Assembly: GCA_039566865.1 (NCBI GenBank)
Contig: CM076957.1
Location: 13,277,896-13,341,895, forward strand
Direction: 5' to 3'
Length of the DNA: 64,000 bases
Source of the DNA: Aurelia coerulea
Taxonomy: Eukaryota; Cnidaria; Scyphozoa; Semaeostomeae; Ulmaridae
In this document: positions 33,529-44,819 of the stretch, in pieces
Layout: each line of letters starts with the position of its first letter
Numbering within the stretch: the first letter of the stretch is position 1
Notes under the pieces: generated by a model
Databases searched by the model: none
What the model was told of the DNA's origin: nothing
Seen by the model: the letters and a program-made list of their open reading frames with translations, nothing else
Translations under genes and position numbers: made by a program

Positions 33529-35007
33529 TTTAGCAGCAGCTATTACTAGTTCTGAACTATTAGTTAGGACGACACTCGACTATTGTCTAGCAAGTCTAGA
33601 TTTCAAAATGAAATGAACTGAAATACGAATGCAGTTGAAAAAAGGCAAGCAGCATATTCTTTCAGCATGCCCGAGCTTTACATGGAATTCTTTAGCGTTC
33701 CGCGATCTTGATCTGACATGAAGATTTTCAGCAATCTATGCGCTTGCTGAAATTTCACCATGGCCTGAGTTGCCGAGTCTGAATTCAGCCCACATTGAGT
33801 TTCAACTCGGCCTGTTTAATGTAAAAAGGTTGAAGATTTACACCACCATCGAGCTGAAACTCAGCCCAAGTTGTACTCCGAGGGAGGGGGGGGGGGGGAC
33901 TCAATCCATTTTGGACAGGGGTGTACCCCGAGCTTTGGACAACCCACATTCCTTCTTTTACACCTGAATATAATATTCGACTCCCCTTTCTATCTGGCAA
34001 GCGTCGAGAAGAAGTCTTATCCAAACTTGATAAGCACCCTTGATGGTCCTTTACGGATGAGCGCATGCCCCAAAGATATTGGCCCACTCCATTCATCAGT
34101 GAGCCAATCAGACCCCGTCGTAATTTACAAAAGGGGAATTCGCAGTATCCCGAACAAATGTCTGCAATCGAACATGTGCAAGTATACCGCAGTTTAACAG
34201 CTGTTTATCTAATGTTCTGCTATCCGAGCTCTACTACCTTGATTTTGTTTCGAAAGATATTTCAAAGATTTGCCTTACGCTTCGCAGCTCAAATCAGTGA
34301 TAAGATGTCAACTTGTCTTTCATAGTCCTAATAAATATCAAGTAAGAGACTACCATACGACCTCCTGGCCTGGAGCAAAGCACAGTCGGCTTTGAAAGCG
34401 AGGAAGGAATGCCAACCACAAGTTAAGAGTCAATATCCCACAAACGCTAAAAAGTCACTCTGATACAATGAAAATAAACTAGAGTCACTAAAAAGACCAA
34501 CACGACAGTATAAACAGCAAGCCTTCTGATAAAAACCCAGGAAGCAACTCACTCAGCCTTCACCCAGGAGGAAAAACACCTTGTATCAAGAACTAGTCAT
34601 AACGAAATGATTATAACAAAATTAAAAAACAGACAAATACATAAACTATTTGCAGTCTTGTCAGGAGAATATATGAGACAGTATTAATGAATTGACTGAA
34701 ACAACTGATGTTTAAAGGCAAAGGATTAAGTCGACTAACTGCTTTGCAAATACAATTTCAATATGAATTCTTGAAAGTTTAACATCAGGCAAAGATAAGC
34801 TCTTCGTCTGGTTTGTATCAAATTCAAAATAACATGTATTTGATCCTGAGTGCTGTTTTCTAAGCTATTTATAATTTTAACGTAGTTCTATTAGCTATTA
34901 TTTTGTTTACTGCGCTATTGCTCTCTTTGGCCGGAGCTTTCACCTCACATCTGAGGCCTCTTAAACGTCTCAACTACTTTAAAGTTCATATATGTATTTA
35001 TATATCG
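33529..35007. other. Unassigned sequence
   Basis: No recognised domain. A G run lies at 33886-33898 flanked by paired phrases (TGAGTTTCAACTCGGCC near 33796 and GAGCTGAAACTCAGCCC near 33850, in inverted relation), which suggests part of a small fold-back element without definable ends. Confidence 0.35.
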
Positions 35008-35159
35008 CAGCGCCCATTGGCTTTCCTGTTGAGACTGACGTCAATAAACATATCAAAAATATACAAGTCTGCAGTATATCAGTGATGCCTGTACTCATTT
35101 TGTATTTCGTTTCGACTTATATTTTTACTTGTGCACTGTACTTTTTCGTTTCGACCTAT
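35008..35159. repeat. Direct repeat, left copy (about 152 bp)
   Basis: This stretch recurs almost unchanged, in the same orientation, at 35483-35633. Landmarks are CAGCGCCCATTGGCTTTCCT at the start, ATACAAGTCTGCAGTATATC in the middle and GTACTTTTTCGTTTCGACCT at the end. Visible differences are very few (for example ATATACAAG against ATATCCAAG). Inside each copy the word TTTCGTTTCGAC is itself repeated. Confidence 0.85.
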
Positions 35160-35482
35160 TTATTTCCTTGCACATAAGACATCATGAGTTCAGGCAGAAA
35201 TTATTATTGTAGGGCCAAAAGATGGACAACAATGATTGTTCCTGGCCAAGCAACTCTGATTGCAGCATTTTCTAATGCCAAAAAGGCAAAGCACACCGAG
35301 AAAAGTCCGGTGATAGCTCCAAAACATTAGGCTGAAAAAGGCCTAGGCCAAAGCGCCATTTTTTTTATTAATAAGACGTCAAATATGACAATGCTCGGTA
35401 TTAAAAGCCTTAGATGCTGCCGAGAAAGTCAGTCTCTGGTAGCAGGTTGACAGAGGTAGTTCCCTGTCATAAAAGCGCTCAC
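35160..35482. other. 323-bp spacer between direct repeats
   Basis: It contains one short open frame (35184-35330, ATG to TAG, 48 codons) with a basic, low-information product. The arrangement repeat-spacer-repeat could be a tiny terminal-repeat retroelement, but I see no primer-binding site or polypurine tract, so duplication is equally possible. Confidence 0.35.
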
Positions 35483-35633
35483 AGCGCCCATTGGCTTTCC
35501 TGTTGAGACTGACGTCAATAAACATATCAAAAATATCCAAGTCTGCAGTATATCAGTGATGCCTGTACTCATTTTGTATTTCGTTTCGACTTATATTTTT
35601 ACTTGTGCACTGTACTTTTTCGTTTCGACCTAT
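35483..35633. repeat. Direct repeat, right copy (about 151 bp)
   Basis: Same sequence as 35008-35159, ending at CGACCTAT and then running into an (AT)n tract in which the MITE at 35661 is inserted. Confidence 0.85.
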
Positions 35634-35660
35634 ATACTATATATATATATATAGTATATA

Positions 35661-36452
35661 CCGGGTGTCTCAAAAAAAAGTACCCCCTTTTGACTCAATT
35701 AGGCAACAAAACGATAAAATGTCGGGACTTTTTGAATTCATGGCTACATTTGCTGGTCTTCAACTTAAATGCACATACCCTGCATTTGGAAATCGACCAC
35801 CAAACACCGGAGATATCAGTTCACAAGGTGAAAATTTGGAGTGCACCTGAAGCCAGAGGTTTTGAGAAATGGCCTGGCCATAAGTTGACAACAAACAGGC
35901 ATTTTGCAAACGAATTTTCAACTTTGACCTTTACTTTTTATTTTAGAAAAGATTTATACCTCGAATTACTTCCATTGTTCTTGAAGTGACTTTTCTTTTG
36001 AAGAAACGGTCCTTGCATTGCAAACGATCCCAAGTGTTTTGTATTAAAGAAGAGGAAAAGGGGCACATGCACGCTTATTTTGGAGATGTGGCACGACTTT
36101 ATCATTCTTACCACATTTTCATTATGTTTGTTTAATCAGCGCCATGTCCATGCATCTTTTATTCTTTTCAAAAGCAAACCATGGAAACTTAAAGTCTACA
36201 GGTGCTTTGGAAAATGTCCACGATACTAATCATGACTAGGCCCTTTTTCAAAACCTTTGGTTTTGGGTGCACTGTAAATTTTGACTTTGCGAACCCGCAT
36301 CTCCGGTGTTTGGTGGACGATTTCTAAATGCAAGGTACGTGCATCTAAGTTGAACATTGATAAATTTAGCTGTGAAGTCGGGAAGCAATGATATCTTATT
36401 GCTTGGTTCCTATTTCCAGTCAAAAGGGGGTACTTTTTTCTGAGACACCCGG
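35661..36452. mobile_element. TA-flanked MITE, best copy of the GGTGTCTC family
   Basis: The left end is CCGGGTGTCTCAAAAAAAAG and the right end, reversed, is CCGGGTGTCTCAGAAAAAAG. The inverted repeats continue for about 215 bp (both arms carry AACACCGGAGAT and CAnAGGTTTTGA). TA flanks both ends. The 792-bp body has no transposase. This is the reference copy for 281-1278 and 3037-3706. Confidence 0.85.
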
Positions 36453-36474
36453 TATATATATATTTTATATATAA

Positions 36475-37281
36475 TTAAAACAACAATTCATAGCACGTGG
36501 CTACTCTCCAACTTTAGTTGATAACCAGATAAAAAAAGCTATTGATATCCCAAGAAAAGATACCCTAAAATTAACAAATAAAGAGAAATCTAATCGTATC
36601 CCCCTTGTAACAACATTCAACAATACCCTACCCCCAATGGCCCAAATAATCCAGAAACGCTGGGACATTTTAAAACTAAAACCAAATTTAAAAGAAATTT
36701 TCCAAGAACCTGGTATGATAGCCTATCGTCGACCAAGGAACCTTAAAGAAATGATAGGAAGCAACAATATTTCGAATAACAAGGTTACCCGTACGAAACC
36801 AGCTACAAAAACCGTTAAATTTTGCCAACCATGTAATATTAAAAACAGCCTATGCTGCAATCATCTCAAATCTACTAACTCATTCACGAGCTGTGTAACT
36901 AAAACAACCTATAAAATCTACCACGAATCTAACTGCAAAAGCAGAAACGTCATATACCTATTAGAATGCACACTTTGCTCTAAACAATATGTCGGAAAAT
37001 CTGAATGGCCCTTCAACTTTAGACTCAACAACTATAGGCACAGAATCAAATCAACAGACTATGATAAACTACTCCCTGTCGAACAACACTTTCGCTTATC
37101 AAACCACGACTTTGCCAGAGATGCTAAATTTACAATCATAGAAAAAATTGAAAAGAACGTATCGGATGAAATTACGTCGATACTAGAATCACATGAAGAC
37201 AACTGGATATTACGTCTTAGAACTCTCGCCCCAAATGGCCTAAACGGCAAGCTTAACCACCCAGAAAATATAAGACTATAG
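36475..37281 (+). pseudogene. Penelope-like element: RT thumb-linker and GIY-YIG endonuclease
   Basis: The open segment runs 269 codons to a TAG at 37279 without an in-frame start. It encodes the C-terminal end of a Penelope-like polyprotein: FIARGYSPTLVDNQIKKA, IPLVTTFNNTLP, IAYRRPRNLKEMIG, a cysteine linker (CQPCNIKNSLCCNHL), and the endonuclease with RNVIYLLECTLCSKQYVGKS (GIY-YIG core as VIY...YVG), RLNNYRHRI, EQHFRLSNHD and a catalytic-position Glu/Asn region (ESHEDNWILRLRTL). The reverse transcriptase proper is missing because the copy is 5'-truncated at the (AT)n/MITE junction. The remaining frame is intact, so this is a recent insertion. The hammerhead-like motif at 37445 fits the known 3' structure of such elements. 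Confidence 0.85.
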
Positions 37282-37444
37282 ATCTTTAAACAGATGGACA
37301 GGCAACAGAATTATGTTCATTTTTTTGTTATTACATTGTTCCCCTGTGACCTGTCACTTTCTTAATCATACATAATTTGAAACAACTAATTTAACGTCAC
37401 ATTTATAAAAAGAATTTATAAAACTGTTGTATTAGAAAGTATAA

Positions 37445-37493
37445 CTCATTCTCCTGATGATGACCACACGGTCGAAACTAGTTGGGAATTGAG
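37445..37493 (+). ncRNA. Hammerhead-ribozyme-like motif of the Penelope-like element
   Basis: CTGATGA (37454-37460) and GAAA (37474-37477) bracket a stem II hairpin GACC-ACAC-GGTC (37462-37473). After GAAA, AC-TA-GT forms a two-base-pair stem III, and cleavage would follow GTT at 37483. Stem I pairs CTCATTCTC (37445-37453) with GGGAATTGAG (37484-37493), allowing one U.U, one G.U and one bulge. Short stem III and type I topology are the known style of hammerheads in Penelope-like elements. One extra U between CTGATGA and stem II departs from the textbook core, so activity is unproven. Confidence 0.65.
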
Positions 37494-39467
37494 AAAGAAT
37501 TTATATATATTTATTCCTGCTCGTCTTTATTTTTGTTCATCTTTATATATAAATATATATATAGATTAAAGATGAGATTGTAAAACCAATAACTTTTAAA
37601 TTAGCTTTTAATAATGACTGCTGCTAATAAGCTACATTAAAAACTTCTTTAAGATGATATTCTGCAGATATATTTAATCAATTTTGAATTTGAAAAGGAA
37701 GTTTAGCGTTGGAACAGAAAAGACAATTACAAATTATTTAAAAACTTTTACTTTATCTTACTTCCATTAATGCTTTCGAGAAAGCAGTATTATGATATAC
37801 ACTCGCCAGAACAATATACCAATTTTAATTAAAAGAAATGAAACATGCTTCAAAAAAGGAATAATACCTTTCAGCAGTTGTCTTTGTTTCATCATCATGA
37901 TTCGATAATTTCCAGTTATACTTCTCTGGTGCTTCATAGCCTTGACTTCGGTTGCCATAAACTTCAATAGCCAAAGACGATTCAGATATATATTCAAGAA
38001 AATCGTCACATATCTCGAAATTGAAAGTCTATAAAATAGAAATTGAAAATATGAAAATATGAAAAGATCATCATCAAATGCTCAAGACAGGAAAAACAAA
38101 AGAAAAAGAGGGGGCACAACATAATTCCACAATTTTCTTAAAAAAAAGTGAACATAACAAATGAAAAACAGAATTGCTATAGCCATAAAGAGAGAGAGAG
38201 AGAGATGAGGAATTCGGCTGAGCTCTCCACTGACGAAAACTATTTACATATTTGAAAATTCTGAAATAAAAACGTCAAGAAAATATACCGGGTGAGCTAG
38301 AAAAAGTTTCCACATTTGAAAATTCATAGCAACAGGAAAACTGGATGGATTGGACTGAATCGAATTATACTTGATAGTTGATTGACGAAAGTATTTTAAA
38401 AAATTTCTCGTGTTTTTGCAGGCACTACAAACATTGGTAGAATCGATTGGATGAACACTTTTTCACTGCCAAATGCCTGAAGACAGGCCTACAATACTTG
38501 ATCAAAATGCAAAAAATTTCGTTGCACAGAACAATATATTAATTTATTGTCTACACACTTATTGTGATGGGATTGAAAAAGTTCAGTCTTCGTTTGAAAA
38601 ACAATCTCACAATAAGTCTTGAAATAGATGAAATGTCCCTGCAAATTTTACTATGCAATGATCAACCTTGATACAACGGCCATTACTCCTGCGTTGATAC
38701 TGACCCTTGTACATATTAGACTAATTCGAGATCTAATTCGCTGTGCAAAACGAGGCTTATCAGTAAAATTACGTCAGAATTCGCATGAATTAATTTCTTC
38801 AAGAAGTTTCATTCGGAATAACCCAAAGTCAGGAATCAAATATCTGAAAAATAATTTCCTAGTAACAAGAAATTGTTACAGGAAATTCGCAGTAGAGGGG
38901 TGTTACACTATAGTTATATTGTATATTTGAATAGTTGTAAATATTTTCGAAATTGATTAGCTTACTCTTATTTTATATATTTAGAAGCTATTTGTATTAT
39001 GCATTTTTTTCGAAATAAAATAAGATAACACACACACACACTCGAAATTAAGTGTGGTAACATAAAATTGTGAGGAATAAATAATCGATTTTAGATCATT
39101 TTGGTTCGGCAGTCAAAGCAAAAATTGAAGACAAACATCCTGGTTTCTCGCTTCTCGAAAATATAACAAATCTAGATATCGTTAGTAAACTAATACTTGA
39201 AGGATAGTTGCTTTAGATTATTGTACATCTTGTTCAAAAATGAACCCATAACGAAGAGACTGCAGCTGCAGAAAAGCTTCCTTGAGTCTTGTCTTGAGTT
39301 TCGGACGACAACAACGACAACGCGAATTTTCTTAAAAGTTTAACTTTAACGACGACATGCCTTCCTACGAATTAAACTTTGTAAATTCCTGTTGTACTGC
39401 AACAATTCGTGCAATTTATTATTGTCGAGCTTCTGCAGTCCGGACACAAAACCACGGATGAAACCTA
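37494..39467. other. Unassigned sequence with small repeats
   Basis: It contains (AT)n at 37545-37562, (AG)n at 38191-38206 and (AC)n at 39029-39041. A lone MITE-like left end sits at about 38286 (ACCGGGTGAGCTAGAAAAAG) without a partner. The frames at 37767-38009 (minus) and 38628-38930 (plus) have no recognised domain. Confidence 0.4.
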
Positions 39468-39687
39468 CAATCTCTTACAAAAGTGTTGGACCCCTATTGA
39501 AAAATTCTAATTTTTGTTCCCCCTCCCCCCGTTTCAATGTTGATTGCCTGGCAAAGAGGTGTTTTTCATGCAGATTCACCAAAAGAATGATTCACCAATG
39601 CAAGCAACATTGAAATGGGGGGAGGGGGGACAATATTTCCGAAAAACGTAGATTTTTGTAGGGGTCCAACACTTTTGCAAGAGATTG
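39468..39687. mobile_element. 220-bp MITE, CAATCTCTTACAAAAGTG termini, copy 1
   Basis: The termini CAATCTCTTACAAAAGTGTT and, reversed, CAATCTCTTGCAAAAGTGTT continue through GGACCCCTA. A second copy of identical length at 41248-41467 differs at only a few positions. There is no target duplication I can be sure of. Confidence 0.8.
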
Positions 39688-39873
39688 TCTGAAGGACAGC
39701 TTTATAGGTGAACATAGTAGACCTGCTGCCATTGCACCAATAACAAATCTATACGTCAACAGCAGTTTTTATCTTGAAGATAAGATGTCTCTCTATAGAA
39801 TTAGTGCTCATAAGGAAATATACAACGTTTTCTGTCCTTATACATAAACCTTACAGGAGTGAGCTTTACTGCT

Positions 39874-40303
39874 GAGTACTGTCAACAGTACTCACCACAG
39901 TACTCACTAGCGTTTCAGTCCATATTTCTCTATTTTGACAGTGGATAGTGACAATATGCCCATAGATGTATTCAGCGCATCAAAAGCTTTATATTCATGT
40001 ATCACTTTCATATTTCATGTCCAGTTAAAGTGAAAATGCGAACAGTACTCACTTTTTCTGTTAATAAAGAATATAATACTGTTCTTTTTAAGGGAAAATG
40101 GTGAGTACTGTTGAGAATTTTGAAAATCCTGCTTTGAAACTGTTTGTATGAACAACATTAATGAATATAGCTCGTTCATATGAGTATTTGACATGATTAA
40201 AGCTCATTTATTGGCAGCTCCTAAGGTATCTGACAATTTTGAGAGCCTTTTTCAAAGTGAGTACTGTGGTGAGTACTGTCAACAGTACTCACTACAGTAC
40301 TCG
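39874..40303. mobile_element. MITE built from GAGTACTG palindromes
   Basis: Both ends carry clusters of the word AGTACTCAC / GTGAGTACT: GAGTACTGTCAACAGTACTC at 39874 and GTGGTGAGTACTGTCAACAG at 40266. Isolated copies lie inside at about 40045 and 40110. The ends are inverted relative to each other and are themselves palindromic. No coding sequence is present. Confidence 0.6.
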
Positions 40304-41247
40304 GTGTCTGTTGTTGTTGTTGCTGTATTGGCAATTTAGACTTTACATGTCTCCTGTGTACTTTTACGGTAAATAAACAACTCAAACGACACATTCTTAA
40401 TAAAAATCACCTCAGTGGCTGCAAAAAATTGAATTTAAAGAGGGTGTGTCACAATTTAAAAGGGCGTGGCCCCTTTGTAAAGAGCTTGCTCTTGTGATAA
40501 AAGTGCAGTTTTGTGCAAGATCTACAAGTTCAAGTATGCATTTTATTAAAGTCATCAATCTTATGCTAAAAACTAGGTCATTTATGAAGAACTTATACAA
40601 ATAACCTCACGGCTGCACTAAAAGAAAGAAAGAGAAAAATTTTGTTTGGGCGTGCAGTAAGGCCGAATTCACCTTCTGCTTGTATTTTCAAGCACAAATT
40701 CTCTTGAAATGGCAATTTTCTCGCTATATCTCATATGATAATGCACAATCGAGAGTACCCTTCTTTCCTACCTATGAGAACCTGTGCCATGGATAGTAAG
40801 AACAAAGTAGTTATGGCTGTAGGATCAATTACCCGAGAGGAACATGCTAAGGACCAATTTTGCCATTTTAGCATATCATTACAGAGTTAAGAGTCAATAA
40901 AATCAACACTAAAATACTTTCAAAATCGGTCTTAATCATTGAATGTGAAGTCTTTTAACATTCTGAAATTTTAAATTTAATCAGTGAGTGCAGATGAAAT
41001 ATAGAAATAAAGTGTTTTCACACATCATCTAGTTTTGTGATAGTTGAAAATTATCGTAGCAAATAGCATGAAATATGCGATTTTTGGCCATTTTTAATGC
41101 AGTATTGTGGAAGAAGTAAGAGAGCGAAGACAATGTATTCTATACCAGTCGAAACATGTTGGCCTTCAAAAGATCTCTGCCAATTTTCAAATAGCTACTA
41201 GTTACACAACGCCCTTAAAATAATTTTTGAAAAACTCGACTTTCAGA
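40304..41247. other. Unassigned sequence
   Basis: No recognisable gene or repeat structure on either strand. Confidence 0.4.
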
Positions 41248-41467
41248 CAATCTCTTACAAAAGTGTTGGACCCCTATTGAAAAATTCTAATTTTTGTTCC
41301 CCCTCCCCCCGTTTCAATGTTGATTGCCTGGCAAAGAGGTGTTTTTCATGCAGATCCACCAAAAGAATGATTCACCAATGCAAGCAACATTGAAATGGGG
41401 GGAGGGGGGACAATATTTCCGAAAAACGTAGATTTTCGTAGGGGTCCAACACTTTTGCAAGAGATTG
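41248..41467. mobile_element. 220-bp MITE, CAATCTCTTACAAAAGTG termini, copy 2
   Basis: Nearly identical to 39468-39687 and in the same internal orientation. Visible differences are very few (for example GCAGATCCACC against GCAGATTCACC, and GATTTTCGTAG against GATTTTTGTAG), so the two insertions are recent or one arose from the other. Confidence 0.8.
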
Positions 41468-42104
41468 TAGTTGTCACAAAGCGAAATAAAACATAACAAA
41501 ACATTGTATTCACTGAATCCAAAATGTGAGGCGAACTGCCGTATCTCAAAGAGAAAACTTTGTGCCCAAAATCTTTGTTTGTTTTTTGCGACTTTGCGCC
41601 CAAAATGTTCAAAAAGGGAAATAGAAAACTGGATAAATTCAAGGACAAGCACAATTAGACGAGGCAAGCTACTGCAAGTGAAATACAATATGAAACTTTC
41701 ACAACAAATTCAAAATTTCGAGCCTTCCCCTTTGGAAAATTGTAGTAAAAGCCAGTCAAAGGAATTTATTTGCAAAACATAGCTTTACCTCGGCTAAAGA
41801 AATTTGCAAGAACTTCCAACAGTTGTAAGTGGCTTGTTTGCAGCCAACGTTCCTCTTTCTTGAAATTTCGCTTGTCTTTTCGCTAAAATTTGTTAATGTT
41901 TTGAGCTGCTTCGCTTGCGCCTCGCAGCTCTTGAAAGTGATTTATTTTGAAATTTCTTGCAACTCTCATTTCTGAAAGCAAGTTGGTAAAGTCACGTGAC
42001 ATGCTGTTTCTGCTTCAATTTTCAGTGAGTTTCCATAGGAATCACAACCCGCAAAGCACTAACGGTTTGCATGAATTAAAAATCCATAATGGTTGCAAAT
42101 ATTG
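41468..42104. other. Unassigned sequence
   Basis: Nothing recognised. The segment next to 42104 may be part of the LINE that follows on the minus strand, whose coding similarity fades at about 42190. Confidence 0.4.
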
Positions 42105-42698
42105 CCACTAAGTGGGAATCCGAATCAGGGCCCAAATCGGTCGACGGTTGAGATTGCGAGAAGACCGTATGGGGCCTGGGAACGAGGTTGTGCAATGATA
42201 TTCGACCAAATGTTTTAGGCCCTTTTTCAAGCATTTTAGAATCAAGAAACTTTCGTGATAAGTCACGATAGAGAAGCTACTTGGAGGTGCCTTGTTGTAA
42301 GTTGACTTAAGAACAGTGTATATCAAATGGTGGAGATCGCCAAATCCAGTCTCAAATGACTGGGTCATCATAACAGAGTGCTTCTTACTTTCTAACAGAA
42401 GGTCAATGAATCGTCACTGGCAAGAATTCAAATATGTATAGGGCCTTTGATGAGGTTGTACAGATTACGTTCGTCCGGTAAAGGGCACAGGCTTTTATCA
42501 TTAGGCTCCATGTTGAAGTCTCCAAGAACAAGTACATTGTCATACCGCCTAAGCTTATCAATGAGCTTGGAAATCTGCTCTACGAAGAAAGACATATTTT
42601 GATTTGGAGGTCTTTAGATCGGTAATAACAACCAGTTTTGCTTTCTAATATTTAGTTCAAAGAGAATAACCTGTATATCTGTTGACACCTTGTCAACT
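42105..42698 (-). pseudogene. LINE endonuclease domain, 3' part
   Basis: The minus strand encodes DIQVILFELNIRKQNW, then (past a stop) RPPNQNMSFFVEQISKLIDK, NVLVLGDFNMEPNDKSLC, LYNLIKGPIHI and, after another break, SVMMTQSFETGFGDLHHLIY. GDFNMEP and the GFxDxHHxIY block are the APE-type endonuclease motifs of a CR1/L2-like LINE (the usual S-D-H-H is here G-D-L-H-H). The first part of the domain lies at 45499-45655. The TTAA element at 42703-45494 separates the two. Confidence 0.8.
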
Positions 42699-42996
42699 TT
42701 AAGGTAACTCTGCCTTCCGCTCTAGTGCACAGCGAGATGCAGTTTCGCAAAATCAGTCTCTTCAGAAAACATCTAATTTTTCCAATATTATTTGGCATTT
42801 GAAACAAGGGGTTAAGAGGATGTTGTTATGTATAGTCTGGGCAATCAAAAGATGTATAAATCGCAAGGTTTCGATCAAGGATGGCTTCGCAAATCGTAAT
42901 TCAAATCGTTTTGTTGATTTCAGAGAAGTGGATTTATCTCCAAAACTACTCGAAAAAGTTTCGATTTTTTTCGCTCCATCTTTAGCCAGGTAGTAG

Positions 42997-43362
42997 ATGT
43001 TGACAAAACTCCGTGTCCAGTTCAGTGATCTAAACAAACATCGCTTCAAACATACTTTTGACTTCCTCAGCCAAGTCTGTTTTTGTGGTAAAGACAATGA
43101 AAATGACAAGCACTCTCTCCTGCATTGCCCCCCCCCCCTATACGATGTACTTCGTAGATATCTCTTTGGTCAGCTCTCTGATGTCCCAGGACTAGATATC
43201 GCCAGTATCAATAATATAGATGATGCTACTCTTTGTGATCGACTTTTGTTTGGAAATCCATCCTTCGGTACTATTAAAAATAGAGTAATACTGGATGCAA
43301 CGATCTCATTTCTCAAAAATGTTGTGTTCTCCTTTTCTTTCTTTGTCGTCCCACGTTGCTGA
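42997..43362 (+). pseudogene. LINE ORF2 C-terminal fragment
   Basis: The plus strand gives LTKLRVQFSDLNKHRFKH, then CFCGKDNENDKHSLLHC (a CCHC-like knuckle), then LRRYLFGQLSDVPGLD and DRLLFGNPSFGTIKN. This is the same kind of terminal domain as in the LINE at 27522-30652 but from a different subfamily. A run of nine Cs interrupts the sequence after the knuckle. It starts abruptly beside the left arm of the TTAA element and lacks the RT. Confidence 0.75.
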
Positions 43363-43411
43363 GGTAGATTACCAGAACAAACAATGAAATTTGTTTTTTT
43401 CTCGTTTTACA

Positions 43412-44560
43412 CCTATAGTTATAGTTATAGTTATAGTTATTTATTAAAGTCCTCAACTATGGTATAAACAATATTCTAGGGACTGTACAAAAAGGAAGAA
43501 ATATTTACAAATTATAAATTAAAAGCTATTTTAAAAAAGTGTGTTTTGAGCAGTGATTTAAAATTGTTTATGTCCTTTGCACTCCTAACTTCAAACGGTA
43601 AATCATTCCACACAGTGGGTCCTGCATTTCCAAAAGAGCGAGTACTCAAAGTCTTACATTTGCACCGGCGAACGTCTAGCAGCAATGCACTGCTAGACCT
43701 CAATGTCCTCCTAGATGTGTGCCATTTAATCTTATCTTGCAAATAGCTTGGTGCCTCTCCTGTTAAGCACTTAAATGTCAGTAAAATAATTTTGTACATG
43801 ATTCGATACTTCACAGGCAACCAATGTAATTCCATCATAACAGGCGTGATGTGTTCAAATTTGGGAACTTGCATAACCACACGTGCAGCAGCATTCTGTA
43901 TTCGTTGTAATTTATCCAAAAGGTACTGAGGCATGCCATAAAATAAAGAGTTGCAATAATCTAGATTGCTTGTAATGAATGCATGCACAAGTGTTTGAGT
44001 AGCTTGCGGCGTAAGAAACTTTCGAATTCTACGCAATCTATATAACTGGTAATAAGACCTGGAACATAATGATGAAACATGTTTGTCCATCTTTAGATGA
44101 TTATCTTGGTTCACGCCTAAGTTTCTAACTGCAGTTGCTGGTACAATGTTCTCACCTCCAACTTTAATTCCATCAAGAGTTATTTTTGCAAGCTGCTGTG
44201 GAGTACCAATTAACGCTACTTCTGTTTTTCCGTCATTAATCATGAGACGGTTGGTGAGCATCCAACGTCTAATATCATTAACACAGTCCACCATTGCAAT
44301 AACACAGTTACTAGTAGATTTAGTGTCAGGACTAAATGATATGTATAACTGATGATCATCAGCGTATCCATGGACCAAAGGAAGATGTTTGCTAATCAAA
44401 TCGTAGAGAGCACTTATGTACATAACAAAGAGTATGGGTCCAAGGCAGCTGCAGGCCAATCGTTTTGGTTCAGAACAAACGTTTTCAACAAGAACTTTTT
44501 GTTGTCGACCATCCAGGTAAGATTTGAACCATTTAAGCACAGTTCCAGATATGAACTTAT
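43412..44560 (-). pseudogene. 5'-truncated LINE (CR1/L2-like) with RT C-terminal half
   Basis: The minus-strand frame 44540-43512 encodes MLKWFKSYLDGRQQKVLVEN, a damaged motif B (RLACSCLGPILF instead of VPQGSCLGP), GYADDHQLYISFSP (motif C intact), the thumb region (TSNLDYCNSLFYGMP) and a C-terminal ARSFG-like block (STRSFGNAGPTVWNDLP). It ends in FFKIAFNL and a stop. The 3' end is a short tandem tail, four to five copies of the hexamer TATAGT on the plus strand (43416-43440), the kind of microsatellite end made by CR1/L2-type elements. The rest of the frame is open. Confidence 0.85.
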
Positions 44561-44701
44561 GAGTTTAAATGTTCAAATCTTCCTTTTTAACCAGTAATCT
44601 GCCTTAGCTTTGTTGTTTTGTTGTGTATTTTGTGTAATGTATCTATAATTTTGTCGTTTTTGTTCTTTGTTTTGTGTATTGAAAATCAATTTGAATTGTA
44701 A

Positions 44702-44758
44702 GTACCATCCATAGTGAAGACCCGGTGACTTTATGTCTTTCTTCACTATGGATGGTAC
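44702..44758 (-). other. Stem-loop repeat, copy 2
   Basis: A perfect 19-bp inverted repeat (44702-44720 with 44740-44758) encloses a 19-nt loop. Read on the minus strand it is the homologue of 8998-9054. Stem and loop lengths are identical, the loop matches at 14 of 19, and the stem changes are largely compensated. Related flanking sequence (AAAACTAC upstream, ACATTACACTGT just before the stem) shows the unit is larger than the hairpin. Confidence 0.75.
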
Positions 44759-44819
44759 AGTGTAATGTAAGTATAAATATTGTAGTTTTTTAATCTTGAT
44801 AGAAAAAAAATAAAAAAAA

